Positions 48,801 through 59,517 of a DNA stretch of 64,000 bases are shown here, in pieces; positions within the stretch are counted from its first letter, which is position 1; each line of letters begins with the position of its first letter. A program made the translations under genes and the position numbers. Source of the stretch: Amyelois transitella. Lineage: Eukaryota; Arthropoda; Insecta; Lepidoptera; Pyralidae. Under the pieces are notes generated by a model. That model was not told the DNA's origin. It searched no databases and worked only from the letters and a program-made list of their open reading frames with translations. Where the stretch lies: positions 1,612,001 through 1,676,000 of the forward strand of contig NC_083511.1 in NCBI RefSeq assembly GCF_032362555.1. Reading direction: 5' to 3'.

Positions 48801-50754
48801 GTGAGTTCTAATATCTCTCTCAATTCTATATTATTAGTGCCGTGTGGTTCCCGGCACAAATACAAAAAATAATAGGACCACTCCATCTCTTTCCCATGGA
48901 TGTCGTAAAAGGCGACTAAGGGGTACGCTTATAAACTTGGGATTCTACTTTTAGGCGATGGGCTAGCAACCTGTCACTATTTGAATCTCAATTCTATCAT
49001 TAAGCCAAATAGCTGAACGTGGCCATTCAGTCTTTTCAAGACTGTTGGCTCTGTCTACCCCGCAAGGGATATAGACGTGACCATGTGTATGTATGTGAGT
49101 TGTAACTGCAACCTGACTGGTAGAGACGGGTTCAAACCGCTAAGGTGCCAGATTAAAATGTGTGATGGGCATGGATGCACAGTTTCAATTCTTACCTCGG
49201 CCATGTGTAAATAAGTCTTTTTCTGAGCTAGGCACATTATATAAATATATAAATAAATAAATAAAGAAGAGACAAAATGAAGTACCAAAAGTATGCCGAC
49301 TGTAGGTACAATATATACACTACACCGTATAATCTGTACAGTATACAATACACGTCTCACGCACACACTCTCAGCAATAGTGTGACAGCCGGCCGCCATT
49401 ACGATGCTACACTACAATGTATCCCCGCAGAGGGCGGCGCGGGCGCGGCTGCGGCGTGGTCGGGCGCGCGGCTGTGGCGCGGCGGCGCGCGCGCGCAGGC
49501 GGGCGCGGCGCGGTTCGCGGCGCGCGCGCCCGCCGTGGCCGCCACGCCGGGCTGCAAGCACCACGCCAGGTTCCACGTCAGTGTCTCACTACCACCTCTG
49601 TATTTCTTACGGGGCAGACAGTCTTGAAAAAACCTCGTTTAGCCGTACATATAGTTTATTAATTAAATTGAGATTCAGTAGTGACATGTTGCTAGCCTAT
49701 CGCCTACAAGAAGGATTTCAACATTATTAGCCTTGCCCTTGGTTGCCTTTTCATCGACTTCCATGGGTAAGATATGGAGTGGTCCTATTCTTAAGTGGTG
49801 AGAACCACACGGAAAACAAATTGAGATTCAGTAGTGACATGTTGCTAGCCTATCGCCTACAAGAAGGATTTCAACATTATTAGCCTTGCCCTTGGTTGCC
49901 TTTTCATCGACTTCCATGGGTAAGATATGGAGTGGTCCTATTCTTAAGTGGTGAGAACCACACGGAAAACGTATGTACGTTTTCCGTGTGGTTTATTTTT
50001 GGATAAATTATGGGACATATCTCGCCAACGAAATATCTGGCCTGCTCGGGCGAAATGTCCATATCCTTTGCAGGGCAGACGGAACCGACAATTTTGAAAT
50101 TGCTGTAAAGACATGTTGGGCTGTAATTAAATATTAAAGAGCAAAGCCAACTGACATAGTTCTGCAGCTAAATATGCCAAAGCTTACATAATTCTCCTTA
50201 GTTACGGTTGCTATGGACTGTTGATTGACTAAGAGATCATAAAATTTCATGCAAGCTCGCTTTTGGGTGCTCTTAGATCTAACCTTCTCACAGGAGATTC
50301 CTTATCCCTTCCAACTTTCCAAGTCACATTGCTGTATTCACTAATTTAATTTATATGAAAATATAACCGCGTGAATAAACAACACATCATCTCAGCCGCT
50401 TCAGTACATAGATGTTTCCTCAAAGATTACATCTACCTGCAAAATATGGCTCTAATCACAAGTGCTATAGAGAATGAAGTTTTTAACAATTTTTTTTTGT
50501 TTCAGATGGTGTTTATAAACCCATCAGTGCTGCTGTGCGTGTTATTATGTCTGCAATTATCTCTCATAGTGTTACAACTGTGCCTACTATTCAGCTCTAT
50601 AACGTGGCACAACTTTATTTCCATAATTATGTTACTATTCATGAACTATTACACGTTATTCAAGATGATGCGCGATTATCTGATAGCTTGGAAAGTGTAT
50701 AGAGCGGAAAATATAATACAAGACAAGAACGGACCTATACCGGGATTAAATTAA
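45840..50754 (+). CDS. TMEM39A: Transmembrane protein 39 (TMEM39A/B orthologue)
   Basis: Eight exons: 45840-46082, 46195-46473, 46724-46863, 46979-47077, 47598-47820, 48603-48768, 49431-49576 and 50506-50754. All are GT-AG and phases join, giving 514 residues (human TMEM39A is 488). Diagnostic blocks match TMEM39: PHDGPLLFETMTFVF, QFLNLYRTAWW, NFYLIDPHLVAFIV, DFNLRVKKILFNS followed by YYSSFIPCCF, HLGRWQLE, KHHARFH and NYYTLFKMMRDYL. Several hydrophobic spans make it a polytopic ER protein. Family knowledge: TMEM39A is an ER protein that controls ER-to-Golgi traffic of the PI4P phosphatase SAC1 and autophagy. Exon 1 is the least certain part: its frame joins exon 2, but its hydrophobic stretch (residues 12-28) is not in vertebrate TMEM39. 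Exon 7 is extremely GC-rich and Ala/Gly/Arg-rich. Introns 5, 6 and 7 carry SINE copies and intron 5 a LINE fragment. Confidence 0.9.
47829..48082 (-). repeat. SINE-A copy in TMEM39 intron 5
   Basis: Starts nine bases past the exon 5 donor: ACATACACACATATAATCACG to the head at GAACCACACGGC. Confidence 0.85.
48100..48540 (+). mobile_element. Jockey-like LINE C-terminal fragment in TMEM39 intron 5
   Basis: VYKTILKPIWTYGLQLWGSA, then RVQNKLLRNISGVPWYVTNA and LNVGLRYRERLVKHPN are the C-terminal end of Jockey-type ORF2. Same orientation as TMEM39; truncated. Confidence 0.82.
48838..49097 (+). repeat. SINE-A copy in TMEM39 intron 6, full length
   Basis: Head GTGCCGTGTGGTTCCCGGC to tail GACGTGACCATGTGTATG; close to the consensus of the copies in this window. 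Confidence 0.88.
49600..49970 (-). repeat. SINE-A remnant with a perfect 153-bp tandem duplication
   Basis: Units 49665-49817 and 49818-49970 appear identical, each ending GAACCACACGGAAAAC. The body is diverged from other SINE-A copies, so the duplication is younger than the insertion. Confidence 0.85.
49956..49993. repeat. Perfect palindrome in TMEM39 intron 7
   Basis: AACCACACGGAAAACGTA and its complement around TG, at the end of the 153-bp duplication. Confidence 0.9.
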
Positions 50755-51544
50755 GTCAAATTGTTCTTTTTTGTTCAGTCGCATTACGATGTTTTCTTTA
50801 TATACCCTTAGGAATATTGAGACATTAAAAATCGACATATAATAAGATTATAGAAGTGACATATTGTACCATAAATTATACGAATGATGTGTGATGTGAC
50901 ATCTCGCACTGCTGACGATTTCAGTGCAGTTAAAAAGTTGTCAAATAAATGTCAGAATTGAGAAACTAGTTGAAAATAGAACGTGACAGTTATTTCTGTC
51001 ACATCTAATTCTACTATAACTTGCCGCTTCTATACTCTTATATTATTTCGAATTCTATGATGCATCCTGACTATCGAACCAATGTTGTAATCAAAATTTA
51101 ATATGCCTGTCATCAATTTATTTATTTTTTTACGTAAAAGTACAAACCGCGCCAAAATTTCCTTTAATTGTTAATTTATTTAATTAATGTTTAGAGTGAA
51201 GTCGTTATTATCGTTTATTTTTATTTATTTCTTCAAGTAAAACTATGAAAAAATAATTATTTATTTTGTACTTAAGTTGTTTAGGAATCGCGCGTATATT
51301 TATTAAAAAAAATCGAACAAAAAAGCTAATTTCTTAACTAATAACATTGTGAAATTGTATAAGACTGAAGTAATTAAAGTCATTTCTTTAAAAAAAACAG
51401 TGGTCTATGAGTTAACAAACGAGTGTAAGTCAATTTTTTGTGTAAATCCATTAACTACCGAAATCTTGAACAATTATATCATTAACTTGCCATATTTATG
51501 ACTTTTATTAACTTCCTTCAACAAGATGGTCAAGAGCCCTAAAT

Positions 51545-51905
51545 CAAAGAGTTTGCGTGAATGTAGATGAAGTCAAATAAGTTACGAAGTGCTGTATAAT
51601 CATATGCAGCAGCTTATCCGCTTGATCGTGGTTATGAACGAACTTACGGATGTAATAACAGCTAGTGGTAAAATAACAAACATTATAAAAGCTTATAAAA
51701 AAATGGGACAGGGCCGGCCTCATCGAACTTTTCAAGACCAGATTTCGAATGGCTTAATAAAGGAACGTGTTAGGAGTATCCGTAATCGTCGAATATGCAT
51801 AAAAAGAATAATGAGAGAGGTCTGTAAGGATCGTAGCTAGTGGAAATCCATTGTCTCTGTTTACCTACACCTATGGGAGACAGGCGTAACGTAATGGTAT
51901 GTATC
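51545..51905 (+). mobile_element. LINE-B C-terminal fragment
   Basis: GQGRPHRTFQDQISNGLIKE, then RVRSIRNRRICIKRIM and EVCKDRS, ending in a tail with TACCTACACCTATGGGAG and ATGTATCTATGTA. Degenerate, downstream of TMEM39. Confidence 0.72.
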
Positions 51906-52109
51906 TATGTATTTATAACGCACGTCGTATAATTTTATAATTTTTCGGATAATCCTACAGAGAAGAAAGATAAATGTTTTATCATCATTCGTAAATCGGA
52001 CGATTAGGCGACTATCTGTCCTTTTGATCAACATGACACTGTTAACAGGGGAACTTATACCAGCTTGTTATTTATGATCATTGATCACACCTTTTTCCAA
52101 AGGGTTAGA

Positions 52110-52230
52110 TATGCAGAAACAATCTTTCCACAATTACTGCATACTTCTTTTGTTTCAATGACATTCATTGCTTTCTTCTTGCAAGTTTACCAATTTAGGT
52201 ACTCTTGACCTGACCTTTTCTGTGCTGTAA
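52110..52230 (-). mobile_element. LINE-B fragment, diverged
   Basis: TACTCTTGACCTGACCTTTT and CATTGCTTTCTTCTTGCAAG follow the LINE-B antisense order with many differences. Confidence 0.5.
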
Positions 52231-52474
52231 TTTGGTACAAAAAATCCCGATCGTTATCAACTTAAAACTTCAATTAATTGCGTTCAGTGGATTCACTGTG
52301 TAAACTCGTTAGTCATAAGTATTGTTTTAAATTAGTAGGTGCAGATTGAACTAAAATAAAATAGTTAGATTTACCGTCTTTTTTATAACAAAATATATAT
52401 ACATAACCATATTTAATCTATTGATTATAAATACAAAATATACATTGTTTATACACAAATAAAAGTTTCAACAA

Positions 52475-54043
52475 TCACTTTACAAATACCCATGAAGGCC
52501 CTTTATTACTATCATTGATTTGAACTTTGTTTGACTTCATTTTATCTCTAACGACGTCACATGCACTTAGTAATTCCTTGTCCTTTCTACATAAAGCATT
52601 CTGCCTGACCACTTGCCGGAATTCAACCAAAGTGTCAATCAATGAATTTGATACAGTATCTTCTGAAGATTGCTTCAATGTTAGTCCGAATTTCATAAGA
52701 ACGTTTGTAACATAATCAGCAATCAGTAACACAGGTACCGGATAGTACCCATTTGTATCCATTTTCATAAGTTTATTCGTATTCTGTATCAAATTTTGCA
52801 GGTTACTAATACATGTTGCAGTGTCGAAATCTGCTTTTAAGGCTTCCAAGTTATCTTCTTCAATTTTCTGCAAATCTTTCAATAATTTGTCCTTGTAGTC
52901 ACCACTTTCAAATGCAGTACTGTTAACATAAACTTCGGCATCTTTTAAAAAGAATTTGAATTTCTTGAGGACATCTTCAGCTGTTCTCATTACCTTTTCA
53001 TTGTACTCTATTGGATATCTGTAGTTTGACATTAGACACGCCATACGAAATGTGTCTGCACTGTATGAATTTAACAATTCTGCTATTGATATTGTATTCT
53101 TCAGTGATTTTGACATTTTTATGTCACCCGAGACATGTAAATGGCCGACATGTATCCAATAGTTAGCCCATTGCTTAGTGTTATGAAATGCGCAAGATTG
53201 AGCTTCCTCATTTTCATGGTGCGGGAATTGTAGGTCGATGCCACCAGCATGAAAATCCAATTGACAGCCAAAAACCTTGCTCACCATTGCTGAGCATTCA
53301 ATATGCCATCCAGGTCTGCCTTTGCCCCACGAGACTTCCCAACTTGGCTCCCCAGGTTTTTCACCTTTCCAAATGGCAAAATCCATTTTGTTTCGTTTAT
53401 CACTACTGCTTGGCTCACCTGAATCTTGCATTTTCTGCAATTTACCATATGCAGGGAATTTACTTGTATCAAAATAAACAGATCCATCGCCAGCTACATA
53501 AGCCATATCAGAATCTATTATCTTTTGTACAAAATGTTCAATACAACTAATATGTTCAGACACCCTAGTAATAATCATTGGTTTTTCCACATTGAGGCTG
53601 GCCAAATCTGTCCAAAATTCATGCTCGTATTGTTTTGCTATCGCTCTGAAATTGGTTTTAGTTTCTTGGCCCTTTTTTATTATCTTATCATCAATATCAG
53701 TGACTCCCATAGCAGTGACAAGTTTTATATTGAAGAAAGATTTGAGGATTCTTTGAACAATATCCAGTTTAACATAGCAGCTTGCATGGCCTATATGTGC
53801 AGAATCGTACACCGTAGGGCCACAGGAGTACCACGTAGCTACGTGAGGGTCACTCAGAATTACAGGAACGCGCTGATCGGCGACGCAGTTGTAAATATAG
53901 ATACCCGTGGGGTTCCCATTTGGCATTAGCCATTTCGTCTCCTTGTATGGCTTTAAACTACAAACGTGAGACAGTTTTCTACTGAATATTGGTAGCAATC
54001 TCATTTTGATTTTTACATACAGAACTACGTGCATAGCAAACAA
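52475..54043 (-). CDS. CARS2: Cysteinyl-tRNA synthetase, mitochondrial
   Basis: A single open frame of 522 codons. Class I synthetase motifs: CGPTVYDSAHIGH (Cys73 region zinc ligand, HIGH at about 83-86), zinc-site residues in WHIECSAM and FPHHENE, and IKMSKSLKNT (KMSKS at about 309-313). The N-terminus MRLLPIFSRKLSHV looks like a mitochondrial presequence, so Met14 (54004) may be the real start; the upstream Met at 54043 adds 13 residues. The length and the WLMPNGNPTGIYIYNC opening fit CARS2 and not the larger cytosolic CARS1. Role: charges mitochondrial tRNA-Cys. It is intronless here and head to head with COA5, 454 bp apart. Plus-strand frames across it are shadows. Confidence 0.95.
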   Translation of the reverse strand: MFAMHVVLYVKIKMRLLPIFSRKLSHVCSLKPYKETKWLMPNGNPTGIYIYNCVADQRVPVILSDPHVATWYSCGPTVYDSAHIGHASCYVKLDIVQRILKSFFNIKLVTAMGVTDIDDKIIKKGQETKTNFRAIAKQYEHEFWTDLASLNVEKPMIITRVSEHISCIEHFVQKIIDSDMAYVAGDGSVYFDTSKFPAYGKLQKMQDSGEPSSSDKRNKMDFAIWKGEKPGEPSWEVSWGKGRPGWHIECSAMVSKVFGCQLDFHAGGIDLQFPHHENEEAQSCAFHNTKQWANYWIHVGHLHVSGDIKMSKSLKNTISIAELLNSYSADTFRMACLMSNYRYPIEYNEKVMRTAEDVLKKFKFFLKDAEVYVNSTAFESGDYKDKLLKDLQKIEEDNLEALKADFDTATCISNLQNLIQNTNKLMKMDTNGYYPVPVLLIADYVTNVLMKFGLTLKQSSEDTVSNSLIDTLVEFRQVVRQNALCRKDKELLSACDVVRDKMKSNKVQINDSNKGPSWVFVK

Positions 54044-54497
54044 TACAAGTCAAAAACTGATACTGATGAAGGAGAAGACATACGAATACGACACGACAAA
54101 TTATTTATATTATGTAGATACTCTAAGCACGACGGTCACAAAAAAAATAAAAACATTTTTATTTACAGTCTATTTTACTTTACAGTAAAAACATCAGCTG
54201 TCTTTTGACATTGACATATTATATGTTTTATATTGGACAGCTAAAGACCGTCCTGCCGCTTACGTCCTGATTGATCGCCAATAACACTCTTAAAGCTAGT
54301 TGAATTTGGATCTAATTCGGCTCGTCTTTGCCGCAATGTACGAAAACTAATCATAAACGTCAATGTCAAAACTATAAGTTCTTATCATTGTCTTTAGTCA
54401 AATAAATTTTATTTTCTTCGTTGTTTATGTACTCCAATTTTTCGAAAGATTATTCTTATTTTACTTTATTAAAATATAATAAGAATAAAAGACAAAA
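54044..54497. promoter_or_regulatory. Bidirectional intergenic region of CARS2 and COA5
   Basis: 454 bp between divergent start codons of two nuclear genes for mitochondrial proteins. No TATA box stands out and no repeat is recognised. A shared promoter is inferred from spacing and orientation. Confidence 0.5.
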
Positions 54498-55215
54498 ATG
54501 ATTACATACGGGCCCGACGAAGTCGGTCTCGAAGATAAATCCTCCTGCGCTACCATTAGAGCTGATCTCAAGATGTGTTTATTGAGTAGTGATTGCTGTA
54601 AAAAGGTTAATTTTATTTTTGAAAATACGTTAGTACAATTATAGTCATGAAATTCACTCACTCTTTACACGAGTCACTCTTTACTTTTTACCATCATAGC
54701 AAAACAAACAAATTATTTATTTGAATGGTTGAGCAATTCTTTAATGGCTGTGTTATTACTTTTTAGGACAAGAAAACACCAAGAGACTGCCTAAGAGAGG
54801 GGTCAGTACCTGATGAATGTATTCAACTACGGCGCCTCTTTTTTGAATGCAAACGTTCATTGGTAAGTCACATTATTTTATCAACAATTTATTTTATACC
54901 TCTCAAATGTTAGGTGCCAAATCTTGGTATGAAGTGACTGAATTTTTGTATTTAGATTCTGTTCAAAAAAATAATTATTGACTTTCATTAAGAAATCACA
55001 TGCAAAGTATTGCAGCCGTTTTGTACCCGCCCAAATAATGTGTTATGTACATCGTTATATTTCAAACAGTTTTTTGTTTATTGATTCAATTATTTTAGCA
55101 ATTGTTTAATTGTAGTGACACAAAAGAGAAACAATAGTCACTGTGCCTATTATTTGTTTCAATTATATTTCAGTTGGACAACAGAAGGAGATTCAGAGGG
55201 CACCGCGGTTACTGA
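54498..55215 (+). CDS. COA5: Cytochrome c oxidase assembly factor 5 (PET191 family)
   Basis: Three small exons, 54498-54605, 54767-54862 and 55174-55215, all phase 0 with GT-AG introns, giving 81 residues. Seen: cysteines at 17, 27, 44, 54 and 64 spaced as CX9C, plus adjacent C33/C34; conserved TPRDCLREG, RLFFECKRS and the closing LDNRRRFRGHRGY, almost the vertebrate COA5 ending LDNRARFRGRKGY. Family role: twin-CX9C protein of the mitochondrial intermembrane space, imported through MIA40 and needed for complex IV assembly. AATAAA at 55288-55293 is a likely poly(A) signal. The first exon is too short for a simple ORF search; identity rests on the spliced protein. Confidence 0.94.
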
Positions 55216-55287
55216 ATGCCTGTGATTTTATTAGAGTAATAGTTATGTTAATTATAATAATGTCAAGTCAATACAAATGTTTTGTTT

Positions 55288-55293
55288 AATAAA
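55288..55293 (+). terminator. Probable poly(A) signal of COA5
   Basis: AATAAA 73 bases past the COA5 stop codon in AT-rich sequence. Confidence 0.6.
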
Positions 55294-55394
55294 GTTAATT
55301 GTTTTGATAAGAATGCTTTTCAACTGGACCTCTTTTGAAGAATCCTCAAAAAATAAGATATATATATCTTATTTATTTTATATATATATTATTT

Positions 55395-55475
55395 ATAGGT
55401 ATGCAGAGATTGTGGCAACTCTCTGCCTACCTATCCGGGAAAAAGGTGTGATTTTATGTATGTATGTAATAATAT
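55395..55475 (+). mobile_element. LINE-B 3-prime tail
   Basis: TATGCAGAGATTGTGGCAAC, CTCTGCCTACCTATCCGGG and GTGTGATTTTATGTATGTATG, downstream of COA5. Confidence 0.7.
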
Positions 55476-55499
55476 ATAAGGGAACAAGGAGTTTTAAAA

Positions 55500-58400
55500 A
55501 GAAAATCCTCTTAAAAAATGGCACTAATACTGTAGGATTGCAATAAAAATATATGTATGTGAATGAATCTTCAGGCAAAAGCTGGTTTTGTTATTTAAAG
55601 AAAAAATAAGACGGGAAAAACCCTGTAGAGAGTGAAATAAAATCTCACATTACATTTTTCAATTTAATATAAAAATAATTGAAATTCAATTATGTATTCT
55701 ATAGTAATCTATAATAAGAACATCTCCATTTTGCAAACTAGCTTTTCAAGCCAAGCAATAAAACTATTTTTTTTAATAAAATGTAACAATTTTTATATTA
55801 CTAAATAGATTGTATTTAAATAAAATTTAAAAAGATTGTAGATATCCCTTTATTTACATACTCAATATTTGAAAGTAAATGAGTATTGTGTATTTTTTAC
55901 TTATTCAGTAAAAAATAAAACAATATCAGACAACCGTCACCTAGTTTCGTGTTTGAGTAATTTTATAGTTTCCTTTATTTGTAACTCTAAATAACATATT
56001 TATCTCACTTTTATACATATAACACGACTTTTTGAACAGTACCTTTCCAAATTTTAACATGCATCGACATTCGAGTTCGAATCTAATAAAAATTATATTT
56101 ATGTACGTACCTAGTGAAAAAAGACTTCGAAAAGTAATCTCACAATTTTATGTCTCAGCAAATTTCATTTCGTATTTATTAAAAAAGTTGATCATCAGTA
56201 TCTTAAACCTGTTGTAAGAATGGGACACTGTTATGACAGAAGTCATCCAATTTGAACATAAATTAAAAAAAACCTCCTGAGGGAATTATAAAGAATTAGG
56301 CCCAATTTTTTTGTAAGTAATCAATTTACAAATGTAAATGAGAACGAAATTTCGCAAAAACTCTTTTGACTACTTTTTAAATTGACGGTAGGAATTGGCA
56401 ATTTTAAGAAAACCCTATTTGACTATTTCACTATTTTAAAATACTACATAAAACTAAAGCAACTGGGATTCAATCTTCCACATTCATTATATTTGTAAGC
56501 TTTATTTCTAACTACAAATTGACTAGGATTAGCACCACCTGCAAAATAATATCCGTGATAGTGTTGTGCGTAAAACAAATATATTTACCTACTCATAGAA
56601 TGATTTAAAATTCAATGACATCATTAAAGTATGAATTTTTAGTAAATAAAAATATTAACTTATATTTAATTTTATTTGGTTTAAAACTTGTAAATAAAAT
56701 TAAGACGACTTAAAACGATGCCAAAAATATATTTGTTTTCATACTATATAATTTTAATCTCTAAGTAAACCATTACTATTTTTAATTAACCATTTAGAAT
56801 AAGAACAAATAAACAATAATATCTATAAGTAACACAAAAAATAATTATCATATACAAAAGTACATATTAGAACTAATTTAGAATAATCTTCTATCGCTGT
56901 TTATTCAATAATTATTTGCTTACGAATTTGATAAAAATATTATAGTTACAATGTGTTATTATACTATTATAATTATTAATTATAAATAGGCGACAGCTTT
57001 TTGTTTTAATATTTATGGCACTTCTATTGATTGATATTCGTAAGTTTACGGACTGATTTATTTAAATACAAACTTTTTTAAAGTAAGTGAACAGGTGATG
57101 ATGGTATTTTTAATTTATATAGTTAGACTTTATTTATTGAAATTTATCCATATCCTTTAAAATATTTGAACTTAAATAAATCAGGTCTTATAGTTATATC
57201 TATTTCATCATTAAAAAGCATGTCTATTAAGTATATTGTTTCAAAGCCTAAATATTTGTGTGCGCAACTGTTTCGATCACATCGTTTATAGGCAATTGGA
57301 TTGGTCGTTATAATACCATAATGATCTAAAACAGATATTGTCACAGAAATGATTTAATTTTATTTAATTTCAATGCCCCATTGACAGTGAATAAGTATAA
57401 TTGAACACGTAAATCCCCAGCAATAGCTAAATAATTTACTTCTTAAGTAGGTAGGAGGATATTTAGACCGAATTTAATAATTGGAGACTTTAATAATGAA
57501 GGTAAAATTAAAGCAAGCAGCGTAATTTTTCAATTTCACGTTAAGTTTTTTTTTAAACATTCATTTTATATTTTGAACAAGTAGGTCATTTCTTTGAAGT
57601 TAGTAGTATGTACTGATATGTATATTAGATATGTACGAAACGAAATCTATAAGTGATTACTATAAACCGCTACAATGAGTTCTGGATTTAATTTTACTTG
57701 TATTGTAGTAACGTGCAAATATTTTTTTTTTGTACTTAAACACTTTTGGAAGACTTATTCTAAATTTCTATTTTTGAAAACGGCGATTTTGCTGAAACGC
57801 TTTTCTTTTTAAATAAAGAATATACGACAAGCATGGACGACAAGATTGAAAATCTAGATTTACAAAGACGAAATTAATCTTTCACCGTCTGAGGTTAATT
57901 ACTGGGGCATTGTATTTGATTTATTTTTAAGTAGGTATTTAATATATTTAATTTCATTAGAATTGTCGCATCTGTCGGAAGTTACATATCTAGTGTGAAT
58001 CAACATTTTGTGACATAAAAGTACATAATAAAATTATTTTTAATAGTGCTATAGAGTCAAATTAAAATTCTTTCATTAAATTAATACTTATAAAAACGAC
58101 AGCAAATGAGGTAATTTAATTTAAACCCAAATATATGTGATAGGTAAAAGTAAAAAGTACACAAAAAAATAACGGGTTTATGCTTAACTATATTCAAAAC
58201 ATTCTGAAAGTCGTTGCATAAAAAAAATTAAGATAGCCCGCGATGGGCAGGGCGAAATTTAAAAAAAGACACTGTTTCGCTTTAATTTCCAAAGTAAGTA
58301 ATAGGTTTTACATTTTTTTGCCATGTCGGCGACTTTAAATGTGTATAAACCCTTTCAATTTTATTACCTTTGATAATACCTACTCCGACAGATAGGGAAA

Positions 58401-59517
58401 AATTTTGTGGTAAAAGCTATATAAGTAATTTAGGAATACAAAGATTTTAGAGCTAAAGCGTTTTAGTGATTATAAAATGTTGAAAATATATCTTCAAATA
58501 TCTATCGTCTCACACTTTCGGTAGGAATAGAACACGTCTTCGACTCACAAGTACAATCATACTGTCCTTAACGATTTATATTAATACTTTGGTCCATTAT
58601 GTTCACAACATGTGCTGTCCAATGACCAACTGATTACAAACATCCTGATAGTAACATTTTTTGTATGAAAGAAATGTAACAGTCTCACATTCTTTACGCA
58701 ACATTTTAACTAGTTAAAGTAAAATTTGCTAACGTTAAACGTTTTCAAAGATGTTTTTGATAATCGCAAGTTTTTCATGAACGTAAGAAGTGGGTATCTT
58801 TACATACTTTAATAGTTTAGCAAATTTCAAATTTTAGTTAAAATAGGTAGATACATTATCTTGAACATTATTGTAATTCGTTACCTTAAAGGCCAAAAAT
58901 AGCGTCTGTTTCTTTCGTTTGAAAATAATAGATTTAAAGTCAAATAGTATCGTGGAAAATGTTGCTTAATGAGTTCAAGACTGAGACAAATATCACATGA
59001 TGATAATTTTTATGACTTGAAAAGGTTGCAGAAGTCAGGTGTAAATATGATGCAGGAAATGTAATATTATTTCCCAACGTCATCAGTCATCATGTAATAT
59101 CTGCCTTATATTTAGGAACAGTGTTATGCTCTTCGCAAACATCAATTGACATATATGTAAGTTCTTGCCTGAAATCGTTCGTACAAATTTATTGGTAGCA
59201 TGTTACTGTTATTATACCAATTTTGAATTCATCTAAATTAGTTTGTTAAGATATGGGTATTTATAGCGTCTTCGAATACAGTGCAACTTGGCGTGGTTAA
59301 GACTGTACGTTTGTCCGGATTTCTTCATAGATAGTAACAGCAGAGATCTAAAAACTACGTTCTTACTAGTAATGGCTTAACACTGTTCCAACCTGTAAAT
59401 TTTACCAATACAAATTACAAGAAGTCTCTGAAAATCTTCAGTGGAAGTACCTTAACCATCACGAGATCAAATGTCCTACAGGACAACACAAACTCGGCCT
59501 TTCAGGCCTTCCTTCTA
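55500..59517. other. AT-rich, repeat-poor 4-kb stretch
   Basis: I see no coding exon, no SINE-A, Helitron or LINE piece beyond 55,480, in contrast to the rest of the non-coding DNA. It lies directly 3-prime of the minus-strand gene ending at 59518, so a long 3-prime UTR is possible, but no transcript evidence exists here. Confidence 0.5.

Noticed and set aside
53426-53929. 167-codon plus-strand frame over CARS2
   Set aside because: Shadow of a strongly conserved synthetase gene.
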